Positions 30,364 to 39,681 of a stretch of DNA of 64,000 nucleotides are shown here, one piece after another; position 1 is the first letter of the stretch, and the number at the start of each line of letters is the position of its first letter. The DNA is taken from assembly GCF_026157105.1 (NCBI RefSeq), contig NZ_JANPVQ010000001.1, positions 1,481,501 to 1,545,500 on the forward strand, in the 5' to 3' direction. The translations under genes were made by a program, and so were the position numbers. Under the pieces are notes generated by a model. It was not told where the DNA came from, searched no databases, and saw only the letters and a list, made by a program, of their open reading frames with translations. Origin of the DNA: Sphingomicrobium marinum (GTDB lineage: Bacteria; Pseudomonadota; Alphaproteobacteria; Sphingomonadales; Sphingomonadaceae).

Positions 30364-31028
30364 CACCACTGCCCCCGATAGTCGTAATTGCGTTCGGCCA
30401 TCTTCTTGAGGCTCGTCGGGCCGCCTTCGGGGCAGCTCGCCTGGCGACCGGTCTGCGACCCGGTCTTGGGCTCCTGCCCTGCCGCCAGCGCATCGAGGAT
30501 CGCGCCCGCGCTCTCGGCGGTCAGGTCCTCATAATTGTCGTCGTTAATCTGGAACATCGGCGCATTGGCGCAGGTGCCCATGCACTCGACCTCGGTCAGC
30601 GTGAACAGGCCATCCTCGGTGGTGTGCCCGCGCTCCATCCCGCGCGCCTGGCAGGCCTCGATGATGCTTTCCGCGCCGCGAAGCATGCAGGGCGTCGTGC
30701 CGCACACCTGGACATGATATCTGCCGACGGGGACGAGGTTATACATGGTGTAGAAGCTCGCCACTTCCATGACGCGCACCACCGGCATGTCGAGCGATTT
30801 GGCGACAAATTCGATCACCGGCACGGGCAGCCAGCCCTGCGTATCGGTCATCCGCCCGACCTGGCGCTGCGCAAGATCGAGGAACGGCAGGCAGGCCGAT
30901 GCTTGGCGACCGGCGGGATATTTCGCGAGGATCTTGTCAGCCTCGGCCTGGGCAACATCGTCCCAGGTAAACCCGCCCCATTGCGCACGCAGTTCCGGCG
31001 TATCGGCGGCAAAATGACGATTAGCCAT
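30363..31028 (-). CDS. nuoE: NADH-quinone oxidoreductase subunit E
   Basis: 24-kDa-type subunit carrying the off-pathway 2Fe-2S cluster N1a. The 221-residue product has the four Cys in [11 protein letters not shown] and [11 protein letters not shown]-terminal extension of about 55 residues ([14 protein letters not shown] onward) is polar and of low complexity, typical of alphaproteobacterial NuoE. Its start codon overlaps the end of the 62-residue gene by 8 bases. Confidence 0.96.
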   Translation of the reverse strand: MANRHFAADTPELRAQWGGFTWDDVAQAEADKILAKYPAGRQASACLPFLDLAQRQVGRMTDTQGWLPVPVIEFVAKSLDMPVVRVMEVASFYTMYNLVPVGRYHVQVCGTTPCMLRGAESIIEACQARGMERGHTTEDGLFTLTEVECMGTCANAPMFQINDDNYEDLTAESAGAILDALAAGQEPKTGSQTGRQASCPEGGPTSLKKMAERNYDYRGQW

Positions 31029-31209
31029 GAGATTTAGCCTTCTTTGGCTTTGGGCTCAGAATGCCATAAATAAGGACCGCTACTGCGAAAATGAGTACTC
31101 CATGCCGATCCAGAAACCCGTGCGTAGACTCGGGAAGCAGTGAGTGCATGACCAAGCCGGCAAAGATGAAGAGCGCCGCTCTGATTACTTCGTCGAACGT
31201 AATGCTCAC
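31021..31209 (-). CDS. 62-residue membrane protein inside the nuo operon
   Basis: No family recognised. The product has two hydrophobic helices (about residues 9-24 and 36-52), the loop [14 protein letters not shown] between them and a basic tail [13 protein letters not shown] start at 31207-31209 forms GTGA with the nuoD stop, and the 3' end overlaps nuoE by 8 bases. The gene is AT-richer than its neighbours: 27 G+C in bases 31021-31080 (45%), against well above 60% around it. That suggests later insertion or fast evolution. A link to complex I is inferred only from position. Confidence 0.75.
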   Translation of the reverse strand: MSITFDEVIRAALFIFAGLVMHSLLPESTHGFLDRHGVLIFAVAVLIYGILSPKPKKAKSHG

Positions 31210-32453
31210 CGATCACACTCCCCGAAGACGACATCGATCGCGCTGAGCACCGCGGTGGTGTCGGCGAGCATGTGGCCTTTCATCATGAAATCCATCGCCT
31301 GCAGGTGGCTGAACGCGGTCGGCCGGATCTTGCAGCGATAGGGTTTGTTGGTGCCGTCGGCGACGAGGTAGACGCCGAATTCGCCCTTGGGGCTTTCGGT
31401 GGCGACATACACTTCGCCCGCGGGCACGTGATAGCCCTCGGTGTAGAGCTTGAAGTGGTGGATCAGCGCCTCCATCGACTGCTTCATCTCGCCGCGTTTG
31501 GGCGGGAACACCTTGCGGTCGAGGCTGCCGATGGGGCCCGAAGGCATTTCGGCTAGGCACTGGCGCATGATGCGCGCCGATTGGCGCACTTCTTCGACGC
31601 GGACCATGAAGCGATCGTAGCAATCGCCCTTGGTGCCAACGGGCACGTCGAAATCCATGCGGTCATAGACCTCGTACGGCTGCGACTTCCGCAGGTCCCA
31701 CGGAATGCCGCTGGCGCGGATCATCGGGCCGCTAAAGCCCCAGGCCAGCGCGTCTTCCTTGCTGACCACGCCGATATCGACGTTGCGCTGCTTGAAGATG
31801 CGGTTGTCGGCGACGAGGCTGATCGCGTCCTCGAACAGCGGCATCCGCTTGTCGAGGAAGTCGCTAATCTCCGCCAGCACCTTCTCGGGGATGTCCTGGT
31901 GGACCCCGCCGACGCGGAAATAGTTGGCGTGCATGCGCGCGCCCGACACGGCTTCGTAAAGCTGCATCGTGTCTTCGCGCACTTCGAACAGCCACAGGTT
32001 GGGCGTCATCGCGCCCACGTCCATCACGTGGCTACCGAGGTTGAGCATGTGGTTGGAGATGCGCGTCAGCTCCGCCATCAGCACGCGGATATATTGCGCG
32101 CGCAGCGGCACCTCGATGCCGAGCAGCTTTTCCACCGCCAGCACGTAGCTGTGCTCCATGCACATGGGTGAGCAATAATCGAGCCGATCGAAATAAGGCA
32201 GCGCCTGCGCATAGGTCTTGTATTCGATCAGCTTTTCGGTGCCGCGGTGGAGCAGCCCGACATGCGGATCGACACGCTCGACGATCTCGCCGTCAAGCTC
32301 CATGATCAGGCGCAGCACGCCGTGCGCGGCCGGATGCTGCGGTCCGAAGTTGATCGTGTAGTTGCTGATCGTCTCGTCACCAGCCGTGTTGGGCTGGTCG
32401 AGATCGACGCCTTCGGCATCGGGAAACGTCTGGATTTCGACCTTGGTCGTCAT
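31206..32453 (-). CDS. nuoD: NADH-quinone oxidoreductase subunit D
   Basis: 49-kDa-type peripheral subunit that, with NuoB, shapes the quinone site. The 415-residue product opens after about 25 residues with [19 protein letters not shown], containing the conserved quinone-site HxxxH, and includes the Tyr-bearing SPMCMEHSY region. ATGA overlap with nuoC. Separate nuoC and nuoD genes, rather than the fused enterobacterial form, fit an alphaproteobacterium. Confidence 0.97.
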   Translation of the reverse strand: MTTKVEIQTFPDAEGVDLDQPNTAGDETISNYTINFGPQHPAAHGVLRLIMELDGEIVERVDPHVGLLHRGTEKLIEYKTYAQALPYFDRLDYCSPMCMEHSYVLAVEKLLGIEVPLRAQYIRVLMAELTRISNHMLNLGSHVMDVGAMTPNLWLFEVREDTMQLYEAVSGARMHANYFRVGGVHQDIPEKVLAEISDFLDKRMPLFEDAISLVADNRIFKQRNVDIGVVSKEDALAWGFSGPMIRASGIPWDLRKSQPYEVYDRMDFDVPVGTKGDCYDRFMVRVEEVRQSARIMRQCLAEMPSGPIGSLDRKVFPPKRGEMKQSMEALIHHFKLYTEGYHVPAGEVYVATESPKGEFGVYLVADGTNKPYRCKIRPTAFSHLQAMDFMMKGHMLADTTAVLSAIDVVFGECDR

Positions 32454-33343
32454 TTCAGGTCCTCATCCGTCTTGCTTGCCGCTCCGCGGCCCTTGCGCGC
32501 ATCGGCGGGCGCATCCTCGCGCGTTTCGGGCGCGGGGGTGTCGGTCATCTTGCCCCCGGCATGGTCGGCCTTATCGGCAACGCTGTCGCGCGCTTCTTCC
32601 TTGGCTTCCTTGTTGGTCGGCTCACCGGCTCCGGTGTCCGAAGGCTTCTCGGTCGTCTTGGGATCGCCCGGCCCGGCTTCGGCCTTTACCTTGGGCGGTT
32701 CGTGCTTATCGGCGGGCGTGGGTGCGCCCGGCGCCTGCCCTTCGGCCTTTTCATCGCCCGGCAGGCGATACTCGGGGCCTTCCCACGGCATCAGGAAGTC
32801 GAACGTGCGGAAATCCTGCGGCAGCTTTACCGGTTCGTAGACGACGCGCTTTTCCTCTTCCGAATAGCGCAGCTCAACATAGCCGGTCATCGGGAAGTCC
32901 TTGCGCAGCGGATAGCCTTCGAACCCGTAATCGGTGAGGATGCGGCGCAAGTCGGGGTTGCCCGCGAAGTTGACGCCGTACATGTCGAAGACTTCGCGTT
33001 CGAGCCAGCCGGCGACCGGCCATAGCTCGACCAGCGAGGGCACCGGCGTGTCTTCGTCGGCCAGCACCTTCAGCCGCAGGCGATGGTTATGCGTCACGCT
33101 CAAGAGGTGGTAATTCACCTCGAAACGTTCGGCGCGCTCGGGATAGTCGACGCCCGCGATTTCCATCAACTGCTGGTAGCCAAATTTGCCCTTGGCGGTG
33201 TTGGCGGCAGCGACGAGGCCATCGCGCGTGACCGTGACGGTCAGCTCGTGCGCGTCGTGCTTGGACGACACGAACGCACCGCCGATCGCCTTTTCGTAGG
33301 CTTCGGCAAACCCGTCACGCGGCTTGATCTTGGGGAAGCTCAT
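32450..33343 (-). CDS. nuoC: NADH-quinone oxidoreductase subunit C with long disordered tail
   Basis: 30-kDa-type peripheral subunit of complex I. Residues 1-195 are the normal domain, with [45 protein letters not shown] and the final [19 protein letters not shown]. The remaining 100 residues are Lys/Glu/Ala/Pro/Thr rich with no hydrophobic core (for example [19 protein letters not shown]), clearly disordered and well beyond the usual length of about 200. The tail is in frame through to the ATGA overlap with nuoD, so it is not a sequencing artefact at a stop. Confidence 0.95.
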   Translation of the reverse strand: MSFPKIKPRDGFAEAYEKAIGGAFVSSKHDAHELTVTVTRDGLVAAANTAKGKFGYQQLMEIAGVDYPERAERFEVNYHLLSVTHNHRLRLKVLADEDTPVPSLVELWPVAGWLEREVFDMYGVNFAGNPDLRRILTDYGFEGYPLRKDFPMTGYVELRYSEEEKRVVYEPVKLPQDFRTFDFLMPWEGPEYRLPGDEKAEGQAPGAPTPADKHEPPKVKAEAGPGDPKTTEKPSDTGAGEPTNKEAKEEARDSVADKADHAGGKMTDTPAPETREDAPADARKGRGAASKTDEDLK

Positions 33344-33930
33344 CGCTCGATCGTCCCCTCGCGGCGGATCTTACGCTGAAGCTGGAGGATGCCGTAGAGC
33401 AGCGCTTCGGCGGTCGGCGGGCAGCCCGGCACGTAGATGTCGACCGGCACGATGCGATCGCACCCGCGCACGACGCTATAACTATAATGATAATAGCCAC
33501 CGCCATTGGCGCATGAGCCCATGCTGATGACATATTTGGGCTCGCTCATCTGGTCGTAGACCTTGCGCAGCGCCGGGGCCATCTTGTTGCACAGCGTTCC
33601 CGCGACGATCATCACGTCGCTCTGGCGCGGGGAGGCGCGCGGCGCCACGCCAAAGCGTTCGAGATCGTAGCGCGGCATGTTGACGTGAATCATCTCGACC
33701 GCGCAGCAGGCCAGGCCGAAGGTCATCCACCACAGCGAACCGGTGCGCGCCCAGGTGAACAGGTCTTCCAGGCTCGCGACCGCGAAACCCTTTTCGTCCA
33801 GCTCGGCCTGCATGGCTTCCAGCTTGGCGCGAGTTTCGGGATCGAGATTGCCCGGCACCAACCCCTTGGCGCGCGCGATTTCCTCTTCGGTGGGAAGCGG
33901 GTTGCGCTCGGCGTCGAGGATTACTCCCAT
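33340..33930 (-). CDS. nuoB: NADH-quinone oxidoreductase subunit B
   Basis: PSST-type subunit holding the terminal cluster N2. The 196-residue product has the tandem Cys in GLACCAVEM and further ligands in [19 protein letters not shown] and GCPPTAEAL. The ATG at 33928-33930 is chosen because it starts [13 protein letters not shown] and overlaps the nuoA end by 10 bases; the longer open frame shadows nuoA. Confidence 0.96.
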   Translation of the reverse strand: MGVILDAERNPLPTEEEIARAKGLVPGNLDPETRAKLEAMQAELDEKGFAVASLEDLFTWARTGSLWWMTFGLACCAVEMIHVNMPRYDLERFGVAPRASPRQSDVMIVAGTLCNKMAPALRKVYDQMSEPKYVISMGSCANGGGYYHYSYSVVRGCDRIVPVDIYVPGCPPTAEALLYGILQLQRKIRREGTIER

Positions 33931-34298
33931 TCCAGCGCTCCCTTCTGCCACGCATAGACAAGGCCGAGCGTCAGTTCGGTAAGGAAGATCATCATCGCGA
34001 TCCAGCTGGCCCAGCCAACGCCCATCAGGCTGACCGCCCACGGGAAGAGGAAGGCGACTTCGAGGTCGAAGATGATGAAAAGGATGGCGACGAGATAGAA
34101 ACGCACGTCGAACTGGTCGCGGCTGTCTTCGAACGCAGGAAAACCGCACTCATATTCGCTCAGCTTTGCGGGATCGGGCTTATGGGCACCGGTGAGGCGC
34201 GAAATCGCCATCGGTGCGCCCACGAATATCAGCGAAAAGACGATCGCGACCCCCAGAAACATCAGGATCGGCAGATAGTCTGTGGCTACGTCGGCCAA
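33921..34298 (-). CDS. nuoA: NADH-quinone oxidoreductase subunit A
   Basis: Small membrane subunit near the quinone cavity. The 125-residue product has three helices and the conserved loop [42 protein letters not shown] (key residues: Cys in ECGF, acidic FDLE). The start is the TTG at 34296-34298, preceded by GGGAGG six bases upstream; an ATG at 34352 would add 18 unconserved residues and has no such site. First gene of the 20-gene minus-strand run. Confidence 0.93.
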   Translation of the reverse strand: MADVATDYLPILMFLGVAIVFSLIFVGAPMAISRLTGAHKPDPAKLSEYECGFPAFEDSRDQFDVRFYLVAILFIIFDLEVAFLFPWAVSLMGVGWASWIAMMIFLTELTLGLVYAWQKGALEWE

Positions 34299-34419
34299 GT
34301 TTTTCCTCCCGAGGCAAAAGCCCTCACTTGCGCGCGTCTCTAGGACAGCCATCGCCCCCTATCAACCGCCTAAAGTGCGGTATTTCGGGCAAATGCCGGA
34401 CATTCGCGCTTGCCCCGCT

Positions 34420-34448
34420 TCATCCGTGCTGCGAAACGGGTTTGTCAA
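34420..34448 (-). promoter_or_regulatory. Possible nuo operon promoter
   Basis: On the minus strand TTGACA (34443-34448) is a perfect -35, but after a 17-base spacer the -10 position reads GGATGA, a poor match. It lies about 120 bases upstream of the nuoA TTG and within the 209-base divergent region shared with the YbjN gene. This is the only strong -35 seen there. Confidence 0.3.
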
Positions 34449-34507
34449 CATGGCCAGGTGCCCGCGATCAAGCGACGAGGTCGGCTGCCAGATGGTTGGA
34501 GAAAGTC

Positions 34508-34960
34508 ATGATCTTATCGCTCGCTGCCGCGCTCGCCCTCCAGGCCGGGGCATCTGTAGATCCCGCCGATCCCGCCACCGTCATCGCTGCCCTGCAGGAA
34601 CGTGGCTATCGCGCTGAAATGAGCCAGGACGGTGCCGGCGATCCGATGGTGCTGAGCTCTGACAGCGGCATCAATTTCGCCGTGATTTTCTACGGCTGCG
34701 AAGAGAATGCGAACTGCAAGACGCTGCAACTCGCCGCCACGTACGGCTTCGACGGTGGCAAGCGGCCGGGCGCCGATGTGCTGCATGAATTCGATCGCGC
34801 GCATCGTTACACGCGGACCTATCTTGACGAAGAGGGCGATCCGTGGATCGAGATGGACGTGCAGGTCAAAGACGGTCCGATCGAGCGCGAGGAGTTCGAC
34901 GAAGCGCTGGACATCTTCCTGTCCAACAATGGCCGCTTCCTCGAACTGATCGATTTCTAG
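34508..34960 (+). CDS. YbjN-domain protein with signal peptide
   Basis: A 150-residue protein with a short hydrophobic start (MILSLAAALALQAGASV), probably secreted, followed by a YbjN-type alpha/beta domain: VIAALQERGYRAEM, a central NFAVIFYGCEENANCKTLQLAATY and a C-terminal EEFDEALDIFLSNNGRFLELI. Two Cys in CEENANC could form a periplasmic disulfide. The ATG at 34508 has GGAG seven bases upstream; a longer open frame from 34214 crosses the nuoA promoter region and is rejected. Function unknown; YbjN proteins are linked to stress and chaperone roles. Confidence 0.85.
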   Translation: MILSLAAALALQAGASVDPADPATVIAALQERGYRAEMSQDGAGDPMVLSSDSGINFAVIFYGCEENANCKTLQLAATYGFDGGKRPGADVLHEFDRAHRYTRTYLDEEGDPWIEMDVQVKDGPIEREEFDEALDIFLSNNGRFLELIDF

Positions 34961-34966
34961 GCGATG

Positions 34967-36229
34967 CTATAGCGGGAGGCGGCGGACGATATTAGCCTGA
35001 AGCGGCGCATCTCCTTGCAAAAGACCGTTTTCGTCGAACCGATCCCATTGGGGGTTCGAGATATATAGCAGCGCTCCATTCACCAACTGGCCGGTCGTCG
35101 GTTCGCCCCATTCCCCGTGCGCCCGCTCCAGTGTCGTCGCACGCGTAATCCTTGTCCCGTCCGTCGACAGGGTGAAGGCCATTATTCGATGTGGCGAGAC
35201 GCCATTCTGGATTGCAATCAGTCCATGCTCTTCGTGAAGAAAGAGGCCATCGACACCATCAAGCATCAGGTTTTCCGGGCCATCGATGCGGTAGGCTAAG
35301 CGCGATTCAAGGGCGAACAGCGCCAGCCCGTAGCTATAGTCGGAAATGTATGCGTATCTGCCGGACGGGTGTAGTGCGATCCCTTGCGGCGAGCGGAACG
35401 TCAGTTCTTCATCGAGACGTTCAACCGTTTCGGCCCCAGTCGCGAATCGATAGATGCCGCCACCCAAGCTGTCGCTGGCGAAAACGCTGCCATCTGCCGC
35501 GACTGTAACGTCATTGAGCGAGGTCGCTGCCGCCGGAATGCGCCGTGCTTCGGCCAACGTATCGATGTCGACGGCGACGAGACCGACAAAGGCGTCAGCC
35601 TCTTCGCCCATTCGACCCATCGTCACCCATAAGAGACGTCGGCTGGCATCGATCGCCAGCCCCATTGGCCGTCCACCGCCTGCCAAAGCCACTTCGTGCC
35701 ATTCAGCGGCGTCCTGGCTGGTGATCAGCGTGCTATCGGCAATCGACATCGAGAAGTAGCGCGACGTGCTGACATCGTAGGCGATGCTTTCACTTAGCGG
35801 AAATTCCGGGGGTATGAGTGCCGCAATGTCACTGGCTTCGACCGGCGCAACTTTCCCTACCAACGCCGCGCGATATGCAGCCATTACCGGACCGGGCATG
35901 ATGGTTTCGAGCTGGGCCTGCGCGCCGTCGGAAAGCGCAAAGCCGAAGGCACCGAGCCGCTGCAAAGCGGGCTGTGCGAATACACGCTCTTCTTCGACCT
36001 CGAAGGCGCGGCCAAGCAGCCTGCGCTGCACCGACGCACTGTTAGGATAGGGCAACATTGAGAGGCCGGGCCCGGTATGCACGCGTCCAGCCTGGCCTGT
36101 GGGCGTCCACGGCTCCAGAATTGATAAGTCTACTACCGACGGTTCCGGCGCGACTACGATACCGGCCCGCGCCACAGGCCCGCATCCGGCGAGCAGCGAA
36201 GCAATCAGTGCACCAGCAATAAAACGCAT
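34967..36229 (-). CDS. Beta-propeller lipoprotein
   Basis: A 420-residue protein with a lipoprotein signal (MRFIAGALIASLLAGC, lipobox LAGC at 13-16). After an 140-residue N-terminal region, residues 150-400 contain repeated propeller blades: GRPMGLAIDASRRLLWVTMG, TSLNDVTVAADGSVFASDS, SPQGIALHPSGRYAYISDY and DGVDGLFLHEEHGLIAIQNG. This matches SMP-30/gluconolactonase or NHL-like propellers. Likely a membrane-anchored periplasmic protein; substrate unknown. It ends six bases from the YbjN gene (convergent) and lies 13 bases downstream of suhB. Confidence 0.85.
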   Translation of the reverse strand: MRFIAGALIASLLAGCGPVARAGIVVAPEPSVVDLSILEPWTPTGQAGRVHTGPGLSMLPYPNSASVQRRLLGRAFEVEEERVFAQPALQRLGAFGFALSDGAQAQLETIMPGPVMAAYRAALVGKVAPVEASDIAALIPPEFPLSESIAYDVSTSRYFSMSIADSTLITSQDAAEWHEVALAGGGRPMGLAIDASRRLLWVTMGRMGEEADAFVGLVAVDIDTLAEARRIPAAATSLNDVTVAADGSVFASDSLGGGIYRFATGAETVERLDEELTFRSPQGIALHPSGRYAYISDYSYGLALFALESRLAYRIDGPENLMLDGVDGLFLHEEHGLIAIQNGVSPHRIMAFTLSTDGTRITRATTLERAHGEWGEPTTGQLVNGALLYISNPQWDRFDENGLLQGDAPLQANIVRRLPL

Positions 36230-36242
36230 TTGAGCCCCTCCT

Positions 36243-37055
36243 CTATCGGAGGGCGCGTGCCACCAGCTTGTGCAGCTTGCTATGGAGATCTCCGTTAGCG
36301 GCCAGATATTCTCGGCGAGCGACCATCCGGTCCTGCCCGCGATAATCGGTCACGAAGCCGCCGGCTTCCTTGACCAGCAGCATGCCGGCAGCAACGTCCC
36401 ACAGGTCGAGATCGTCTTCCCAGAAGCCGTCCATGCGGCCCGCCGCGACCCAGGCGAGATCGAGGCTGGCGGCACCGAAACGCCGAATACCCGACACTTC
36501 AGGGCCCACCGCGCCATAAATGCGGTTCCACTGCACCACGTTGCCGCGACCGAAATGGGGCAGTCCCGTTCCGATTAATGCCTCGCTCAAATCGCGCCGT
36601 GCCGATACCCTCAGGCGCTGGTCCTGTAGCCAGGCTCCGCGACCCTTCTCGGCCCAGAAGCTATCGTCGGTCAGCGGCTGGTAGACGAGGCCCTGCGTGA
36701 CTTCAGGGCGCCCTTGCGCGTCCTTACTCTCTACTGCAATCGAGATGGCGAAATGCGGGATGCCGTGGAGGAAGTTGGAGGTGCCGTCGAGCGGATCGAC
36801 GATCCAGCGCGGCTTGTCGGGGTCGCCTTCGATCGTGTCACCCTCTTCCATCACAACGCCCCAATCGGGGCGCGCGTGGAGCAATTCCTCGACGATGGTG
36901 CGCTCGGCGCGCTCGTCCGCCATCGACACGAAGTCGGCCGGTCCCTTCTTGGAGACCTGCAATTGTTCGACTTCGTTGAAGTCGCGGCGAAGACGCGGCG
37001 CCGCCTTCCGGGCAGCGCGCTCCATCACGGTGATCAGTCCGCTGTGCGAAACCAT
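36243..37055 (-). CDS. suhB: Inositol monophosphatase family protein
   Basis: Mg-dependent phosphatase of inositol phosphates; in bacteria SuhB also assists rRNA transcription. The 270-residue product has the metal site residues in VMEEGDTIEGD, the signature WIVDPLDGTSNFLHG and the C-terminal WDVAAGMLLVKEAGG. Its start shares one base with the stop of the DUF302 gene (TAATG), so it belongs to the efp-DUF302-suhB operon. Confidence 0.92.
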   Translation of the reverse strand: MVSHSGLITVMERAARKAAPRLRRDFNEVEQLQVSKKGPADFVSMADERAERTIVEELLHARPDWGVVMEEGDTIEGDPDKPRWIVDPLDGTSNFLHGIPHFAISIAVESKDAQGRPEVTQGLVYQPLTDDSFWAEKGRGAWLQDQRLRVSARRDLSEALIGTGLPHFGRGNVVQWNRIYGAVGPEVSGIRRFGAASLDLAWVAAGRMDGFWEDDLDLWDVAAGMLLVKEAGGFVTDYRGQDRMVARREYLAANGDLHSKLHKLVARALR

Positions 37056-37624
37056 TATTGCACCTCGTTGGTGGCGGCATCACCCGCGGGCGGCGCATTG
37101 CCAGCTGCAACCTGTGCCAGGCCCTCGAGCGCTGCCGACATCGCATCGAGCCGGTCCTTCTGGTCGACAATACCGTGGCGCGACGCGAGCCAGGCCGGAT
37201 CGTTGTAGGCGATCACCGTCGCGCCGTCCTTGGCGTACACAGCCATGCGCTGCGGCAGATCGAGCGCCGCTTCGGGGGCTTCCTGCATCAGCGGCGTGCC
37301 GGCTTCGGGCTTGCCGAAGAAGATCACGGTCGCGGGCGGCAGTTCAAGGTCGACCTTGCCTGCATTTTCCTGGTGGTTGAGTTTGGCAACGATGCCGAAA
37401 CCGGCCTCTTCCAACGCGGCTTCAAGCCGCTGGACCGTCGTCGCGACATCATCCGGGCTTTCGAGCGTGATGACGCCGTTCCCGTATGAAGAGATGGCCG
37501 CGCCCTCGGCTTCGGTTTGCGTCGTCGCGTTGCCGACCGTTTCGTCCTCGGCATTGCCAAGCACGTCAGCGGCATCGCCGCAGCCGGCGAGCAGCAACGC
37601 GGTCGAGAGGATCAGCGTACGCAT
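37055..37624 (-). CDS. DUF302 domain lipoprotein
   Basis: A 189-residue protein with lipobox LLLAGC (signal [16 protein letters not shown]). After an acidic/Thr-rich linker, residues 45-160 form a DUF302 domain: VQRLEAALEEAGFGIVAKLNHQ, TVIFFGKPEAGTPLMQ and TVIAYNDPAWLASRHGI are its typical blocks. DUF302 proteins are envelope proteins of unknown role. Its start shares one base with the efp stop (TGATG) and its stop one base with the suhB start. Confidence 0.88.
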   Translation of the reverse strand: MRTLILSTALLLAGCGDAADVLGNAEDETVGNATTQTEAEGAAISSYGNGVITLESPDDVATTVQRLEAALEEAGFGIVAKLNHQENAGKVDLELPPATVIFFGKPEAGTPLMQEAPEAALDLPQRMAVYAKDGATVIAYNDPAWLASRHGIVDQKDRLDAMSAALEGLAQVAAGNAPPAGDAATNEVQ

Positions 37625-38187
37625 CAGTCGGCGCGCTTCACGTAACTGCTGTCACGAGTATCGACGACAACCCGCGTGCCGCTTTCGATGTGCGGCGGGA
37701 CCATGATACGCACGCCATTGTCGAGCACGGCAGGCTTGTAGCTGGACGAAGCCGTCTGGCCCTTGACCACCGCATCGGCCTCGACGATTTCGGCTTCGAT
37801 CTGATCAGGCAGCTGCACGCTGATCGGCTTTTCTTCATAGAGTTCGATAATGACATCCATGCCATCCTGCAGGAAGGCAACCTGGTCACCGATGTCTTCG
37901 CTCGGGATGGTGATCTGCTCGTAGGTATCCTTGTCCATGAAGGTCAGCATGTCGCCGTCAGCGAACAGATACTGGTAATCCTTGGTGTCGAGGCGCACGC
38001 GCTCGACGCTTTCGGCGGAGCGGAAGCGCACGTTGTTCTTGCGCCCGTCGATCATGTTCTTGAGCTCGACCTGCATATAGGCACCGCCCTTTCCGGGCTG
38101 GGTATGCTGGATCTTGACGGCCTTCCAGATGCCGCCTTCATATTCGATGATGTTCCCGGGACGAATGTCCACACCGCTGATCTTCAT
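37624..38187 (-). CDS. efp: Elongation factor P
   Basis: Relieves ribosome stalling at polyproline stretches. The 187-residue product has the three beta-barrel domains of EF-P; the conserved loop reads QPGKGGAY with Lys at the position that is modified in enterobacteria. The C-terminal RNA-binding domain ends in [16 protein letters not shown]. No epmA or epmB modification gene is in the window. First gene of the efp-DUF302-suhB operon. Confidence 0.97.
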   Translation of the reverse strand: MKISGVDIRPGNIIEYEGGIWKAVKIQHTQPGKGGAYMQVELKNMIDGRKNNVRFRSAESVERVRLDTKDYQYLFADGDMLTFMDKDTYEQITIPSEDIGDQVAFLQDGMDVIIELYEEKPISVQLPDQIEAEIVEADAVVKGQTASSSYKPAVLDNGVRIMVPPHIESGTRVVVDTRDSSYVKRAD

Positions 38188-38258
38188 ATCGATCTGCCTA
38201 TCTGCTGCCTACGAGTTGAAAGAGCTGGAGCGCACGGGCGTTCCAATTGCTCCGCGCC

Positions 38259-38966
38259 CTAGCCTGCCGCGTCACTTCCCGCAAGCAGCGGATAGGGATT
38301 GACCGGTCGCCCTTCCCACCAGCCTTCCTCGGGCTCCATGCGGTGGATTGCAAAATGAAGGTGCGGCGCATCGGCCGCGGCATTGCCCGTCGAACCCACC
38401 GTCCCGATGGGATCGCCAATACCAATCCGCTGTCCTTCCTTCAGCCCGTCCGCGTAGGCGTCGAGATGGGCATAATAATAGATCCAGCGCTTGTCGTTGG
38501 AGCGGACATAGGCACTGATCCCGCCGCCGCCTTCGGAGAAATAGAGTTTTTCGATCACGCCTGCCGACGCCGATATGACCGGCGTGCCGCGCGGAGCCAT
38601 GATATCGATCGCATCGTGCCGCCGCGCGCCGCCGGCCCGCGCCTGGGTGAAGGTGTCGACGAGCGCTTCGGGCGAAACGCCGGCAACGGGCACGGCCAGG
38701 CCAGCAGGGCCGATTTCGATCGAGTTGGCAGCGCGCGTTTGCGGATCGGCATCGGGATCCAGGCGAAGCGTGTCGCGCCGATCGAGCCCTGCTTCTGCCA
38801 CGCTCACTTCGCCGTCGTGTATCGGATTGGGCTCGATGGTCTCGGGCGCCGCCGCCTCGGCCTGGGCGGTCTCCGGTGCTGGTCCGACAAAGCCGGCTTT
38901 CACCGCGACAAACCATCCCATGCTCGTCAGCAAGGCGGTCACGATCACTGTGAGAAATGTTCGCAT
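38259..38966 (-). CDS. M23 family metallopeptidase
   Basis: Probable periplasmic peptidoglycan hydrolase or its regulator. The 235-residue product has an N-terminal membrane anchor or signal (about 4-26), a linker, and a LytM domain with GGARRHDAIDIMAPRGTP (HxxxD zinc ligands), YYAHLDAYADGLKEGQ and DAPHLHFAI (HxH zinc ligands). The zinc set is complete, so it should be active. The ATG at 38964-38966 has AAAGGAGAGG close upstream. Confidence 0.9.
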   Translation of the reverse strand: MRTFLTVIVTALLTSMGWFVAVKAGFVGPAPETAQAEAAAPETIEPNPIHDGEVSVAEAGLDRRDTLRLDPDADPQTRAANSIEIGPAGLAVPVAGVSPEALVDTFTQARAGGARRHDAIDIMAPRGTPVISASAGVIEKLYFSEGGGGISAYVRSNDKRWIYYYAHLDAYADGLKEGQRIGIGDPIGTVGSTGNAAADAPHLHFAIHRMEPEEGWWEGRPVNPYPLLAGSDAAG

Positions 38967-39008
38967 GAGGCCCTCTCCTTTCACCGCATAACGCGGCAAG
39001 GCGCGGCT

Positions 39009-39671
39009 TTATCCCTCAAGCGTCTCGGCAAAGGCTGCGACTGCCGCCCTAGGATCATCCGCCTGCCATACGGCTGACGATACTGCCAGGAAGTCCGCGC
39101 CGGCGCGCACCAGCGGCTTAGCATTCTCGGCGGTGATGCCCCCGATCGCCACGCACGGCAATTCGAACAGGCTCGACCACCAGCTCAGGACCCCGGGATC
39201 GGGCCGGTGCCCACTCGGTTTGGTCGGGCTATCGTGAAAGGCACCGAAGGCGACATAATCGGCCCCCGCTTCGCCCGCTTCCATGGCAAGGTGGCGCGAG
39301 GCATGGCAGGTCACGCCGATCTGCACCGAGGGGCCGAGCTCGGCGCGCGCCTCGCGTACCTCGCCATCGCCTTGGCCCAGATGCACGCCATCAGCGTTAA
39401 GGCGCTTGGCCATGGCGATATCGTCGTTGACGATAAATGCGACGTCTTTCTCGACGCAGACTTCCTGCAGCGGCTTGGCCAGGACGGCCAGCTCGTGACT
39501 GCCGACGCCCTTCACGCGCAGCTGGAACGCCGCAACGTTGCCGCCCGCGATCGCAGCGCGCAGTCGGTCAGGAAAGTCTCCGCCGACGTCCTGCGGGCTG
39601 ATCAGGTATAGCTGCGATGGATGCGTCCGCTCGGGCGCCTCGAAAATTGAGAAATCGAAATCGTCACTCAT
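39009..39671 (-). CDS. thiE: Thiamine-phosphate synthase
   Basis: Joins the thiazole and pyrimidine halves of thiamine. The 220-residue TIM barrel shows QLYLISPQD, AFQLRVKG, FIVNDDIAMAKRLNADGVHLGQGD, IGVTCHAS, ADYVAFGAFHDSPTKP and VAIGGITAENA, the standard ThiE series. The usual QLREK is QLRVK here. The ATG at 39669-39671 lies 10 bases after the aldolase stop, so the two genes are probably co-transcribed. Confidence 0.93.
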   Translation of the reverse strand: MSDDFDFSIFEAPERTHPSQLYLISPQDVGGDFPDRLRAAIAGGNVAAFQLRVKGVGSHELAVLAKPLQEVCVEKDVAFIVNDDIAMAKRLNADGVHLGQGDGEVREARAELGPSVQIGVTCHASRHLAMEAGEAGADYVAFGAFHDSPTKPSGHRPDPGVLSWWSSLFELPCVAIGGITAENAKPLVRAGADFLAVSSAVWQADDPRAAVAAFAETLEG

Positions 39672-39681
39672 GCGCGCGGCC

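Noticed and set aside
30218-30493. Upstream extension of nuoF to 30493
   Set aside because: It overlaps nuoE and the 48-residue gene in another phase; NuoF homology begins at the GTG 30217.
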